Position numbers and translations under genes: made by a program | The notes under the pieces: generated by a model | The model's database searches: none | The model's input: the letters and a program-made list of their open reading frames with translations, nothing else | Told to the model about the DNA's origin: nothing | DNA from: Carposina sasakii | Lineage: Eukaryota; Arthropoda; Insecta; Lepidoptera; Carposinidae | Reading direction: 5' to 3' | DNA: 64,000 bases | Assembly (NCBI GenBank): GCA_014607495.2 | Contig: CP053160.1 | Location: 3,348,001-3,412,000 of the forward strand | Part shown: positions 11,460 through 23,740 of the stretch, one piece after another | Position numbering within the stretch: the stretch's first letter is position 1 | How the letters are laid out: every line of letters begins with the position of its first letter

Positions 11460-11694
11460 TCAAGGTAGCCAGAACAGTAGGCAGGATAATAAAGGAGATC
11501 TGATAGCCACGTTTATCAATAGTGGGGAGGATCATAAAGAAGAGTCGAAAGCCACTGTTTAGTCACGTTTAGGACCAGATGTAAAAGATCTGTAAAAATT
11601 TTAGAGACTACTCCTGAGTTCCTTAGTTAACTCTTACGACATGCACGAATGGAGATGCAGCTTATGCATTCTAATGAAGCCCCGCATCAGCATT
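11460..11694 (-). repeat. U repeat, minus strand
   Basis: Contains the reverse complement of the U core: 'gagttccttagttaactctt', 'acgacatgcacgaatggaga' and 'tgcattctaatgaagccccg'. The last block also appears inverted at the start of the copy at 47764-47940, which sets the family's extent. Internally diverged. Confidence 0.55.
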
Positions 11695-12138
11695 AGGACC
11701 CATCATGGATATTTCCTGATAATGTTTGAGTTATTTGTAGATTTTCCCAGTTATTATTTATGTCTCTTAGTCTCAACTGAGACTGTCTTGTTATAAAGTG
11801 AGGGTTAAATTTATTTTTAACTAAAGAAAATGCACAGCTATTCCGTTTTTAAATAGATGCTATGTAAGGTGTCCTTTGTGCTGTTAAACTGTTTAGTATA
11901 ATTAGCTTTTAGGGCGGAAGTGACGAAGCGATTTGCATTTAATAGTTTAAAGTTGACGTCTGGTTACTCGTATTTGCTTTGAAATGTTTGGCGCAACTAG
12001 TACAAGAACAAGTTGTTAAACGCTCAGTTACAGTTTATTTACACAAAACACACAAAGTGAAACATTGTGTTATGTTTTAACCTGTAAGTAACTTGTGTAT
12101 TTAAATACTTTCGTTATGTTATGCTTAACGTGACAATA
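11695..12138. other. Nothing recognised
   Basis: AT-rich, no gene or repeat that I can support. Confidence 0.4.
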
Positions 12139-12190
12139 GCATCTCCTTCATGATCCTACAGTTTTGGCTACCTAGCTTCGTAACATGGCC
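12139..12190 (+). repeat. U repeat fragment
   Basis: Short fragment 'agcatctccttc' joined to 'atgatcctacagttttggct' and 'cgtaacatggcc', matching the two ends of the U core with the middle missing. It looks like an internally deleted copy. Confidence 0.4.
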
Positions 12191-12300
12191 ACAAAAATCG
12201 GCGGGTATAAAACCCTATGAAAATTGAAATTGAAAATTTTTTTTATAAACAAAATTCACTATGGGTGCGCCCACCACCGGGCCCTACACCCTCCACTTAC

Positions 12301-12429
12301 CCTCGGATCTGATAACTCATAATTGCGACAACAGGCACTTGCACTAACTACAATCGCCATGAGAAACCAGACCCGAGCACCTAGCATGCAAGACACAATT
12401 TCATTTATAAAATACATCACATTAAACAT
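12301..12429 (-). CDS. Candidate first coding exon of a secreted or membrane protein
   Basis: The minus-strand frame has ATGs at 12429, 12417, 12387 and 12360. It ends at a consensus 5' splice site: the last codon AGG lies at 12303-12301 and GTAAGT at 12300-12295 (phase 0). A good 3' splice site, a pyrimidine-rich tract ending in CAG, lies at 12489-12491, so the whole exon could be 12301-12488 with a short 5' UTR. From the third ATG the peptide starts MLGARVWFLMAIVVSASACC, resembling a signal peptide with a hydrophobic core and small residues (S-A-S-A-C) near a possible cleavage point; about 9 residues follow before the splice site. I do not recognise the protein and no downstream exon was found on this strand. 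The call rests only on signal-peptide shape and splice sites, so it may be chance. Confidence 0.28.
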
Positions 12430-12761
12430 TACGGTATCCTTTTTAATAATAACCTGTGACAGAAGATCCAATTCAATTGACCCTTTACCTGTTAAAGGAG
12501 TAAAAGCCAACTGTAGAACTGACTCGCTAATCTCCTGTCCCTTACACCACAGTCCCGATCGTTACCGACCTTCGGTAGATGTCGGCAGGTCACGCGCTCT
12601 CAGCGCTCTCCTACTGTTAACACCTCTACAGTAAAATTGTTTGTTATCTGTGGTTCACGGCCAAGCATGTAGGGTTTTGTTTACAGTAGTTTCACAGTTT
12701 TTATGATAGCTTGGAAGTAACGAGATGAGCTGATGATATATCTATATAGACTACTATATAC

Positions 12762-12880
12762 TTTCAGGCGATGAGCTAGCAACTTGTAAGATCTGTCCTA
12801 TATACCTACGTGGCTATGGATTCTCTTTTGTCATCCTGTAGTTTCCTGGTCCCCTTTCCAGAACATAGCCGTATATGTGT
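12762..12880 (+). repeat. U repeat, degraded copy
   Basis: Contains 'ctttcaggcgatgagctagc', 'aacttgtaagatctgtccta', 'tggctatggattctcttttg' and 'gaacatagccgtatatgtgt', in U order. Directly after it (12885-12930) comes 'gtagtcagagatcttagggt' and 'cacgtttatcata', which looks like the other strand of the same family, giving a head-to-head arrangement. Confidence 0.45.
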
Positions 12881-12930
12881 AGTCAATGGGGTAGTCAGAG
12901 ATCTTAGGGTCACGTTTATCATAGGTACAG

Positions 12931-14480
12931 ACTATTTCATCTTAAATCCGGTCGATATAGAAATGTCAGAAGTTTCAGAAGAGAGGGTATCTGTCACAAT
13001 GTGAAACATAGAGCGGTAAATAGATGCATGGATACAGAGTTCTAAATATTGAAAAGGAAAATATTTTAGAATAATATTTTGCTCTTGCTAGACGCCATTT
13101 AAAGCATGACATTGTTAAGTCCGAAGAAACCGAACCGAACCAAAATTCGTAAGTGTTTTGCATTATAAAGGCTACCGCTTGACAATGGAGAGCGGCTAAA
13201 ATGTTACATACATACAAATGTTGATCTTAGAAATAAATTTGTATCGATATGCATTTAATTCACTATTTTGTCTAAACCAATCAGCCGGTCCTAGATACAC
13301 CCTCCGTTGTCTCTCAAATCTAACGACTAATGATTGAAATCACGGCTATAGTCGCTTTAAGACGAAGATTATTACTAGATTTGTACGCCCGAGGAATAAA
13401 CAAACTTCCAACGAATAAAATATTTGGTTAGATTTTTGAGTTTTAGAATAGATGGCCGTAGAAAAGCATTTGAAATACTAATTACAAGGTAAACGTACAA
13501 GGTAACATTAAAATTACTATAGATTTCAGAGAATATCATACGTAAAGTGATTTAAATATAACTAATTAGCAGCATTTTTACTTACTATGATGTTGTGTTT
13601 GCCAGTAATACAATATAGAGATTTCAGTATCATACGTCAAGTCAGCATTTTACATGCTGGCGTTTGCGTCATGGCTCAAAGAGGTTTTGTTTTTATGCTA
13701 ATGTGGTCAGCTCGCGACCTGACGAGATCGAAGGTCGCTTGTAGGACGTGCAGTTATACCACGATGCATTCATATTCTGATACTTGTATAAGACATACGA
13801 GTATTTCTTGCTGTGATTGCGACTTTCGTGTGTATTTTAATGGTAGGCAGCTAGCGTGTAAGGTTACATAGATTATAACTTATTTTATTTATATGTCCTT
13901 ATCAGAATTTGAGATGGATCTATTTCTACATTATGTTGTGTAATCGTAATCAGCCATAGCATAGTTTTATTGGCTTTACCGCAGTCCTTACTGAATATAT
14001 GTAATTGAGATGTTTACTATGTGACATTTTATGCTTATCAGAATAAATCATCAAAATCATACCTATCTGTAAAATTTAAATTTGATCCAAATGAGGTAGT
14101 AATAAGCCTTCAAAGTTAAGTGGGCAAGTCCATTTTTCAAATGTGAAATTAATTGAAAATTACAACATCACATGTCCACCTGCATCATTTACAGCAACTT
14201 TTGCTTTGTGACCATATTTATAAACGCAATATTTAAAATAGCTGAAGAACAAAAGTTCTTTTACGCGCATACAAGTTACTAAAAGAGTGACGTCATAATT
14301 GTGGTAGCCGTTTGTATGGAAGCATTTTTTGGCAAGTCTAAAATTGAGATTTTGAAATCGTTATATCAAGTTTTCACGCTAGCGAAGTTTTTCTTTCGCA
14401 AATGTTCATATTATTTTATGATCTTTCGATATAAATACAAGTAAAGAAAACCGGTAAACGACCCTATTGTGTATATCTCA
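12931..14480. other. Nothing recognised
   Basis: Short open frames at 12810-13004, 12975-13217 and 13587-13871 show no domain or family resemblance. No repeat of the families described here was seen. Confidence 0.45.
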
Positions 14481-14545
14481 ACTAATATTATAATAAATAC
14501 GAAAGTAAGTTCGTTACCTCTTCACGCTTTATTTTCTTAACCAAT
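14481..14545 (-). repeat. H repeat end fragment, minus strand
   Basis: 'actaatattataataaatac' followed by 'gaaagtaagttcgttacctc' and 'ttcacgctt' is the reverse complement of the end of the lepidopteran H repeat at 16783-17091. Only the terminal 65 bp or so is recognisable. Confidence 0.55.
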
Positions 14546-16782
14546 CTTGTTGTAATCCTGCATACAATAGTTAGGAGTACGGAGGAGAACTCTTTTTAAA
14601 TGTACTTAATTAATATTATGACAATTATATAATAGGGTTCATTTCCATGACCTCCTGGTATCGAAGGTGGATCGTAGGACGAACTGGCTGTACTTGTCCT
14701 AAGAATTAATTGATGTTTACGTAGGCACTAGAAATGTGAGTTATTCGCTTAGATCATGTCATATTTATTTATGTATAGGCAAAGACATACAGACTTTTCA
14801 GTTAGTAGTTGTTGTATGCCAAAATACAGTTTCACACTTACAAGTAGTTTCAGCTGTATATTAGGCTTTCCGATTTCTCTGGAAAACCCTACGCTAAAAG
14901 CAAACTTTCAAACAAGCATAAACCTTGCGTATTTAACTTAACCCATAACATTTGTATAGGTTATAGTTATATTCGGCAAGTATATGGAAACAATAGAAAA
15001 TATACATGATAGATTCACGTGGTCGCGTCATAACCTACATAATGGATACATAACCTACACAACGGAGCTGAGACCTTGGCCCGGCCTCCGCGCATCCTCG
15101 CTCCACATGTACTCTGTTCCGGCTCTTCTCAACACTTGTCTACTTTACCTATTATTATATCAAGTTCAACATTTATTTTTGCACGAAATGTATTATAGGA
15201 AGCTGTAGTACAAAGTGACATTATATGAGATGCGAATTGAGCTAATCATAACATACCTAACTAATAAAATCATGAAAGACTATGGCAGTAAAAGCCAGCA
15301 AAAGTCCACAGTAGACAGTTCTTAAAAAGCTACACTCATAAGTCACTAGATAAATCTACTGGTTCGATTATGTATGATCGATGACAGGGTGTTTTAAAAT
15401 AAAGGACAATGTTACCAAATGCATAATCCTAAATGTATTTAAATTGAGCATAATTTTGTGTTTCATATTTTTAAAAGTTTCATTTATTAACGAACACCAC
15501 TACATTAGAACAGTTTCAAATTATATAAATACCTAATAGACCTTTAAAATATCTTCTAATGTCCGTTAATAGCAGCAAGAAGGCTATTGCAAAATCTGTG
15601 CTTTCATTTTTCTTCAGTCCTCTAAATAGAGCAGTCAGAAGGGAAAATAAGTAGCTACGTACTGTATAATCTATCTTATATAGGTATATCTGCTTTGTAA
15701 TTAAAGTAATTAAACTAAGTGAGTTACGATGTAAGTTGTAAATATCTTTATTAGAATAATCTTAACCATCATTACGAATTTCGCGCCTCACTCATCTGAT
15801 TTAGGATGAGTGATGGAGTATTGAACAAAATTGATGATTTTATTCGTTGATATCGTTATTAATTGGGCTAATATCGCTATATCGTTATTCGGTTCCGTTG
15901 TTTTATTTATCTAATGTGCATCAATCAAAACCAAATGAGATTTGTTAACAATGAAGTGGGGCAATCTTGGCTTATGTTTATTAGTGAACTCTGTGTCAGT
16001 GTTAGTAAGTACCTACGAACTGTTTAATAAAATTTCGTTCTATTTACTAACGTTGTTATGAATTGTGCAATTGGTTTAAGTATTTTTAATTTTTTGGAAA
16101 ATTCCTGATGCAGTGTGCTTCAAAGTTAGGTAAATAATCTCTTTTGATCATGTAATTCTAATAAGCTTTGGGTTTTTCATGGTAGATTAGGCCGTTGGTA
16201 CTGGATTTAAGAAAGTAAGGTGAGATTAAAAATTTAAATCTACTCTCAATGCAGCTCGCTCAAGAAATTATAATGAAATACAAATACATACCTTCCATTC
16301 CCAAACAGCAAGCTCTAATACTTTCAATTACGCAATATTTGCACAATTATTTATATTACAAACAATATTATTAAAGCATGTCGATTGTCAGTCCGTGAGG
16401 TCTTGTGACGTTTACCACGATAACTCATGATACCTCCGTCAGCGCAGGCGCAGGCTAGATAAATCATATCATTAACAAACGCTGCCTTTGATCTCGCCGC
16501 TTACCTTCGACCCTATCATTAATCTGGGCCTACAATGTTGTGCTTCAATATAAATGAATCATACCTAAGTCGTGTTTAGACTGAGTCAAATTTAGTAAAG
16601 GGTAATGTTTCAACTGAAATTCAAAATGGCGAACGAACAGATTTTCCAAACTATACACACTTAATCTCAGTCCTAGCTATCCTAATATCATAGCTAGGGC
16701 TAATATGATAGTAGTAGCAGTACTATGATAAAATATTTTATCGTTTACTAAGGTCATAGAGATATTTGTAGGAATATATAGT
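14546..16782. other. AT-rich stretch, nothing recognised
   Basis: About 2.2 kb. Around 15797-15822 there is a small inverted repeat ('cactcat ... atgagtg'). At 15391 'acagggtgtttt' resembles the end of the M-type MITEs, but no matching second end was found. No gene signal. Confidence 0.45.
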
Positions 16783-17091
16783 TACTAGCTGTTGCCTGCG
16801 ACTTCGTTTGCATCACTACAGAACGGGCCTTTGTCCTTCTCGATATGTATGCAATTTCAAGAAGATTATTGCTTAAGAAAATAACGCGTGAAGGGGTAGG
16901 TAACAAAATATTAGCAGACGCCCGCGATTAAAACAAAAACAAACTATCTAAATTTATCGGGATCAAAAGTAGCCTATGTTTTCCTCAGGCTCCATACTGC
17001 CAGTATACTTCAAATCCGTTTTGTAGTTTTGGTGTGAAGGGTTAACAAACAAACAAACTTACTTTGGCATTTATGATATTAGTTGGGATTT
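16783..17091 (+). repeat. H repeat, nearly full-length dispersed lepidopteran element
   Basis: Starts 'actagctgttgcctgcgact', continues with 'atcaaaagtagcctatgttt' and ends with (CAAA)n 'aacaaacaaacaaactta' and 'tatgatattagt'. Related copies are at 30981-31224, 36922-36978 and (end only) 14481-14545. The arrangement is very widespread in moths and butterflies. I do not assign it to a transposon class; non-autonomous Helitron-like and SINE-like interpretations are both possible. Confidence 0.6.
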
Positions 17092-17320
17092 AATATGAAA
17101 ATATTTATGTGCTTGATATTTACCATGACCATAAAGATTATTCCTTGTAACAAGTACGTGTGAGCGCATCCTTAACTGGCGGTATATGACAAATCCCCTG
17201 CACTTGGTGCAGCTGCCCCTCTGATCTCATAAAGTCTTGATGGCTGCTAGAGGTGTAAGGCCGCCCATAAATGTTCCTATTGCTATAATGTAGCTAGTTC
17301 ATAACTACTATACTTAGCTA

Positions 17321-17400
17321 ACTGACCGGGTCGCTCAAGTGACATGTTGGGCGGGTAAGCTGGTGTTTTGGTTCGATTCATGATGGGGTCGGATGTTTTT
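17321..17400 (+). mobile_element. tRNA-like SINE head fragment
   Basis: 'gaccgggtcgctcaagtgac' resembles an A-box region and 'ggttcgattcatgatggggt' a B box with the complementary T-arm. The cloverleaf does not close and the sequence continues into unrelated 'cggatgttttttactgaatt'. It is probably an S1-related SINE with an altered tail. Confidence 0.45.
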
Positions 17401-17595
17401 TACTGAATTTTCCTGAGAGTTCTTGATTTGTGATGTTTTTCTTGCAAGTTTTATATTAGGGTCAAAGCGATGTTAATGTATTCAAATTGGACGATTTTTT
17501 TAAAATATCGCTTAGTTTTTAGTTTGTTGATGTTGTCATGAAATGAATATTTATTTAGTATGCAGGAAAATCAAGGTTCTTTACTATCTATACTT

Positions 17596-17853
17596 GGCCG
17601 CGTGTTGCCGGCAGAGTAGAATTCGTACCACCCCATGTCTGCCCGTGGGTATCGTACGAGGCGATTAAGGGTTCCCGGGAGGTGGGCAGCAGCGCCTCCC
17701 GTGTTGACAACATAGTCCAAAGTACAAACTGCGGTCACCAACCCGTCTGCCCAGCGTGGTGACTATGGGCAAATATCCCTCACGGCAGTCTTATGGCGTG
17801 TCCCTGAGGGAGGCCTACGTCCAGCAGTGGACTGCAATAGGCTGATGATGATG
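17596..17853 (+). mobile_element. R element, 258 bp, perfect 13-bp target duplication
   Basis: Runs from 'ggccgcgtgttgccggcaga' to 'gactgcaataggctgatgat' with a GATGATGATG tail. The direct repeat 'actatctatactt' is perfect at 17583-17595 and 17854-17866, so both edges are fixed. A long target duplication and a simple-repeat tail indicate LINE-type retrotransposition; the (GAT)n tail is typical of RTE-clade 3' ends and their SINE partners. No open frame of significance. It is the reference copy for the R fragments at 4105, 6103 and 56732. Confidence 0.85.
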
Positions 17854-17868
17854 ACTATCTATACTTAT

Positions 17869-17916
17869 AAAATTATTAATAAAGAAATGGAAAAAATTCT
17901 TCACCCGAGTGGGAAT
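17869..17916 (-). mobile_element. S1 SINE tail fragment, minus strand
   Basis: 'aaaattattaataaagaaat' followed by 'aattcttcacccgagtggga' is the reverse complement of the S1 tail and the last bases of its tRNA-like head. The head beyond this point is absent. It lies 3 bp from the right-hand target duplication of the R element. Confidence 0.65.
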
Positions 17917-20712
17917 CTATACGTAGTCATATTTCGCTTTACTTAAAATATAAATAGTAAAGTAAGTACATAAAACATAAAATTCTTGGTACATACTCTC
18001 AAGGTTTCACAGTTTTATTTACTTCGATGATTGTATAACTTTATCTCTTGCTCTTGATATAACCCGTAATCATCCAAAATCAATATCCATCAAATAAAAA
18101 TGAAAATTATCATTGAATTATTCATTGAACAGAAACATAATTGTCTCAGTAATTATATGTGATATTTAATCGACTACAATCATAATGGCTATATGTTACG
18201 CGGTTATACTGTTTATGTTAAATTTATTAATGAGTTCAAATCGATTTGAATAATCGATTAATTTTCAGACATGTTCGAACATTTTGTCGATATGTAGATC
18301 GTTATTAATTACAATATCACTACTCGTAATGTACAGTTTTTATTATATAAAAGTATAGAGAGGTCACATACTCGTAAATTACCTACTTAAGCCATTTGAG
18401 TTTAGTAATTAGATAAAACTATCAATAATAAAAATTTTACATTTTTTAATAAAGCCTAAAGTGCTTGAAGAACTACCTACATTATCATCAATATACATAT
18501 ATTTTTATTGACCTAAAATAACTATAAGTATAGTTATATCACGCAGCTATAAAATCAGCTGGTATAAAGGAAGATAGGGTGTAATGAACAAAGAGAAAAA
18601 ATATCACATTCATCATAATTTTTCAGCCAAAATATGTAAAAATGTTATTAAACTAAAACATTGGTCGGTAAAACCACCATAATTTTCATTAGAAATATTC
18701 ACATTTCGACATCTAACCCCGACTCTGCGAGCTATACAACAGAATTTACATGACATCCATATTTATAATCTGAAGAACATTCCATCGATATCCTAAATCA
18801 ACGTTACCTACCGCAATCGAATGCTGGTTCATAAATATCGTGGCACCGTTATCGATAGGTACATCCCTAGCTGATTCCCAATGCCACATAGATCTTGCCA
18901 GTGATACCTGTTATCGATGAATCGATTCGGTTTGCCAATCGTCTGTCGACGGAGGAGTTTATGTATTATCGATTGTGTGAACTCGCTAGTATAATTAATG
19001 GAAATTATAATATGAAAAAGTACTAAGACGAAATTGTAGTTTTTAAAAAATATTTACCATCCTTCCTTCTATCCCATCCTTCTAATATTGCAAATTGTAT
19101 TTTGCCACCCTGGTGAGATAGATTTCAAAACATATATTTTATTTCTCAAAAAATATTGTAATTTCCTCCAGCCAGAGAAATGGATCTTGACGCTAAACTA
19201 TAAATTTCAATAAAATGAAAATCAAAGCTAGATGTGGTCTGGTCTAGATAATGCTAGTGTACAGGATGGATGGAATTGTCGCCATCGCCCGCGGAGGTGG
19301 TCTGACGGACTCTACGTAATTGCTCGGCTTTCTACTGGATGCTACAGGGGGATACTACTTTAAACCAATGTCCTACATTTGGACGTTCGCATAAGGTATA
19401 CAACACGCTAATCATAAAGTGAAAATGATTTTAGCCTAATACGAGTATTTACACTAGAAGGCTTACTAGAAGGAGATATTTTATTATAAAATTTTGACTA
19501 CGATTCGTAGTCTACGATGATAAATCCATTTGTGTCTTTTTCTGCTATTTTGATTAGATGAATGCATGTCCAAACGCTTTTCTAAGTTTTGAAATGTGAC
19601 AAAGAAATATTATGAAAAGTTTTATTGATATTATCAGGACAATCGTGAGGGGTGATGTACTCTTATCGTATCTTACACTTTATAGAAACAATGGGTCCGA
19701 TTGCAAAATATGTCTGTTGTAATAATGCCATTTTCAAAAGTTCTTTCTCACCAATTCGCTATGGAAAACAGGTCGATATAATCTCTGAATTTCGGCCATA
19801 GAACCTACTTATTTCAACGTTAAAAATACTTCAGGCATATTTTTTGCATAATCACAAAACACGGCCAGAATTTTTAAATCAGCTCGCAAAACCGCATCAT
19901 TACAATGCAATTTCTCATTCTAAAATCAAATGAGCGAACACACTGTATATCTAACCGCTGGCGTGTCGTCTGTAATGGTCGTTCGTTCAGAAAAAAGGTC
20001 TGAATGGCCAGCAATTGACGACTACGATCCACCTGGCCGGCCCGCGGGCATAGACACGCGCACGACACGAGCTCGAATCTGGAACACGGTTCAAATTGCA
20101 CTCCTTGTCTATGATGGTTTGAAAATATGAATGGGGTTTTGGAAATTCTCGAACTGCATTTCCGGATTAGTCAGGATACAACAACATTTTTTTCAAGGTC
20201 TTTAGAACCATCTATGGTTAAGGCACTTCCTCCCAAAAGTTTTAAGATATCTACATGATTTTTATATAACTTGAAGTTAGTAACAAAAAATCGTCACTTT
20301 TCTGTTACATAAGAATTAGTAAAATAGGATCCATTTGAAATATTATGCCTAATTCTAGATTTAATTTTATTCTCAAAGATTCTCTTCTTGCTTTCTTAAC
20401 TTACACACACAGAGAGACGCCGCGCCGTGTGTCCAAAGATTAAGGAGTTAGTGTAAGGCATAGACATCAGAAACTTTAAGCCAATGACAGTTTTTGCGGG
20501 CAGCTCTGTCATCTTAGCGCATTAACCCGCGGCATCCGCGCCCTGAACCGAAGCGGATCGATCTACACAGCTCGAGAATTCACCTCAGTGGAGACCAGGC
20601 GCTAGGGTTGTACCATTATACCTTTTAAAACAAGTTACTTTTATTACAAACTCTACGAATGTTTTCCCTCAGTATTTATAAAAACCTCTGCACTGCCCCC
20701 TTATTACCTAAC
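17917..20712. other. No gene recognised; TATCGATA-type sites near 18850
   Basis: About 2.8 kb. 'ttatcgatag' (18849-18858), 'ttatcgatgaatcgattcgg' (18911-18930) and 'attatcgatt' (18965-18974) form a small cluster resembling insect DRE (DREF) core-promoter motifs. There is no associated gene evidence. GC-rich patches at 20020-20100 and 20410-20610 contain short open frames on both strands (around 19874-20130) without family resemblance; they could be 5' exons or promoters but I cannot support it. Confidence 0.35.
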
Positions 20713-20883
20713 TAGCAAAAGCAAAGCGATAGCGAAAATTGTACAAAAATCGCTGATTGCGTGTCAACTTCGTATTACGTAAACGTACTCGTAAAATGAA
20801 TTTCAAAGGAACTTTGACATTTCAAATACATTTGACATTGCGAATATTGTACAATTCTCTATCGCTTTGCTTCGGCTTTGCTA
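20713..20883. mobile_element. Possible MITE with about 30-bp inverted ends
   Basis: The left end 'tagcaaaagcaaagcgatag' with 'cgaaaattgtac' is mirrored by 'gtacaattctctatcgcttt' and 'gcttcggctttgcta' on the right, with a few mismatches and one small gap. The enclosed sequence is non-coding. I could not define a target duplication, so the superfamily is open. Confidence 0.4.
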
Positions 20884-22639
20884 TTGCATTTACGTAATCA
20901 GAGGGCGGATTGGCCATACAAAAAAAAAACAAAATAATTGAAAATGTGTATGTTATATATGAACGTATAAAGAATAACGGACAGAGCGTTGTCAATACAC
21001 AGAGTGAACCATTCATAGTAAGCTCGGTAACGATATTCCATGGAGTAGGGATGTGTAATGATGCGTTATCCACCTACACATACAAACCATAGTAAGCTAT
21101 AAGGTACGGCGCCTACTAGAAAATACGCACGTTCTTTATACGTTCATGGTGTTATATAAGGTGTATCGAAAAGTTGTTTCTTTTTACCTACCTAGTTTCG
21201 TGTCAAAAGATAATCACTAATTTTGGATAGACCTTATATTATACATACATATATCTACACGCGGCTGCATTCATAAAAACGGAGATCGTACAGTATTGTT
21301 TAGAATAACGCGGTCAGATATTTAAAGCTCAGTGACAATTTGCTAGCTCATTGCCTAAGAGAACGATGACTTACGATACTGAAAGGTGATATCCCAAGTA
21401 GCATAAGAGGCTGTATAGCAACTGAATATTGGACTACAATTACCCTTGAAGTGGTATAAGAAAGCTGCATAAAAGCTGATTCCGAGCTTATTCAGCCCTT
21501 AAACCACTTAAATGGGCACAAATTATTCAGCTCTAATGTCACATAAGCTGCTTAAGAGCGCAGAATCAGATATTTAGGAGAGTTATAAGGGGTAACAGGT
21601 GTTGTAAGAGCTGAATATCAAATGGTTATATAGGTTATATAGCTCATGTATTCTAGTAAAACCCCGCATAAGCACACAAAAATTGATAAATATCAATTTA
21701 ATTTTCTCCATTCGGATAATCATGAAGGTGTCGTCAATCTTTTCATTAAGTTAACCCTAAACGTTTTTGTCAATTTTTAAATGGATAGTGATTAAATTAC
21801 AAAGGATCACATTTTTATATAGGTACGTAATCAAGGTTAAAAGTGCATTAAACTCTTTATTCAATGAACCCCTAAATATTATTATTTCTCAATTCAATTC
21901 AATCTTTAGTACGAGTAGTATAGCTCCGTCGATTGACCGACGATTCTGCCAATGTCAGGGATTATTATTTCTAATAACCTCTTCTTTTATAAAGTTGTGC
22001 AGAACATCAAAAGTAAAAAAAATCTGTCAAGTATGAATTTACAAGTGAATTAAATAATCGATTACAAGTTGAGTATCGATTTGTTGTTGTATTCAATTTA
22101 CATAAGCTAAAGGTTGAAATTACCCTTAGGTACTTCATGGCGTATATGATGTGGGTAGGCAAGTATGAATATATGACAGATAGAAATTAATAACTGCCAA
22201 ATCCTAACAGGCAAATTGTATAATTGTGGCATTATGTATAAAGCCTAAGCTTTTTAGTATAATCATTATTTATTGTTATGCTTTTTAGGATTATCATTAT
22301 TATTTTACAATAAAGTTATTAATATATTCATGAGATTAGTGACATGTTATGCTAAAAGTATATGATGCAAATATAAACAAGAAAAGAAACATTTCAGGAT
22401 ATGTATAAATATTTTTTAGGACAAACCCATCAACAGATTCTACCATATCAATTATTTTACCAAGCATTTATCTCATTCATTCATGTATATCAATCATTCC
22501 ATTCATTCTCAATTAAACATTTAAATCATTCGCAGTGACACCCCTATCCTCATTTAGAATTAGATAGTTTTTCTCCATCCATATTACAGGTGCGACTTTG
22601 TACTTTTTTGTAGAGAAATGTCGTTTTATTTTATGTCGT
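20884..22639. other. Nothing clearly recognised; degenerate 'gctgaata' repeats
   Basis: Between 21400 and 21650 the motif gctgaata and its complement (tattcagc or ttattcagc) recur on both strands, interleaved with 'taagctgc' and 'ttaaaccactt'. The region may be a degenerate dispersed repeat. No gene signal in the remainder. Confidence 0.35.
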
Positions 22640-22990
22640 AATGTTTTTTTCGATCGCGGTTCAGCGGCTGCGCGGGCGCATGTCGGAATTTATGAACTTG
22701 GACCGGATTCTGTAAGTAGTCTGTGGTTTGGTGCTAGAATTTTCACTTGTGTTGGGCTCCCATTTTCAATTAAACCTCATAGCATCATTCCTTTTTCATA
22801 TAATTGCCACCTCATATTTAACAATTAAGCATAAAGCGCTGTATAGTGACAATGATTGTGCGTAGGGCAGACATGCGCGGCGCAGGCGCAGCGACAGAAG
22901 CGCTGTGATGCTGGCGCCAGTGGCCAGGCGTGAGCTGGACGCTGAAACTCCCGTCGTTTGGCCCTCATGGTGCTACTCAGGTACTCTATG
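22640..22990. promoter_or_regulatory. GC/CpG-rich patch, possible promoter or 5' exon
   Basis: Two CpG-rich blocks stand out from AT-rich surroundings: 'ttcagcggctgcgcgggcgc' ending at 22679, and 22865-22960 ('catgcgcggcgcaggcgcag' and following). After the first block an ATG at 22680 opens 10 codons (MSEFMNLDRI) before a consensus donor GTAAGT at 22712-22717. In the second block an ATG at 22910 opens MLAPVARRELDAETPVVWPS before 'ctcaggtactc'. Neither peptide is recognisable. A host 5' exon or promoter is possible but unproven. Confidence 0.25.
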
Positions 22991-23608
22991 TGCACTAAAC
23001 TAGGCACTAATTTGATGTATATAGATGCTTTTTAAGTCCTAAAACCGTATGAATTAAAAATGGCTTGATTAGTTAGTAGGAGATAAGTAATTATAATTTC
23101 CGCGTTGTTCGTTCTCTAATTAGCCTTAGAATAACCAAAATAGGCAATTTTAAGCTATATCACTAAATTATTTATGTGGTTGTATGTAACTTCAATAAAA
23201 TTAGACGGGGTTTTGTTTGACTGGATTGGGTTGGCATTTTATTTTTAAAAATCAAAACTCATTTTTTAGACTTAGGACTTTTGTCTTTCACGAGATAGCT
23301 GCCTACAATAATCGTTTTCATGCATATACGTCCTTATACACCATCCAAATCATCTTCACAAGCCTCATCTCCATTGAAACCATTACACAAGCCCAGCCTT
23401 CACGCAAAAAGCGGTGAACGATCGGTAGCAAATGCTTTAGTTAGCCTAACTGCTCGGTAGCTAAACCGTGGCTTAACTCGCCCATTTGCTACGGGAAATT
23501 GCCTAGTACTTGAATATGTATGTGTTTACTTCACTATGATGGATGCGGGCAGGGTAAGAGCTAAGGTTTATAACCAGCTGGGTGTATTTCGACGTGCAAT
23601 TAAGTTAC

Positions 23609-23737
23609 ATATCGACGATGAAGTGACAATACTTCCTAACTAACATGTTTTTAACAAATCGTTTTTAAATCGGTGTTAAAAAGTCGATTTGTTAAAAAAA
23701 TGTTAGTTAGGAGGTATTGTCACTTCATCGTCGATAT
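23609..23737. mobile_element. Fold-back element, 129-bp near-perfect palindrome
   Basis: The arm 'atatcgacgatgaagtgaca' with 'atacttcctaactaacatg' is mirrored by the right arm ending 'tcacttcatcgtcgatat'. The arms are about 58 bp with few mismatches, separated by a spacer of about 12 bp at 23667-23679. It ends 3 bp before the M3 MITE. This is a fold-back MITE or a hairpin-forming insertion; no target duplication was resolved. Confidence 0.7.
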
Positions 23738-23740
23738 ATA

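Noticed and set aside
15388..15420. Fifth M-type MITE starting 'acagggtgtttt'
   Set aside because: No inverted partner end was found within the following kilobase.
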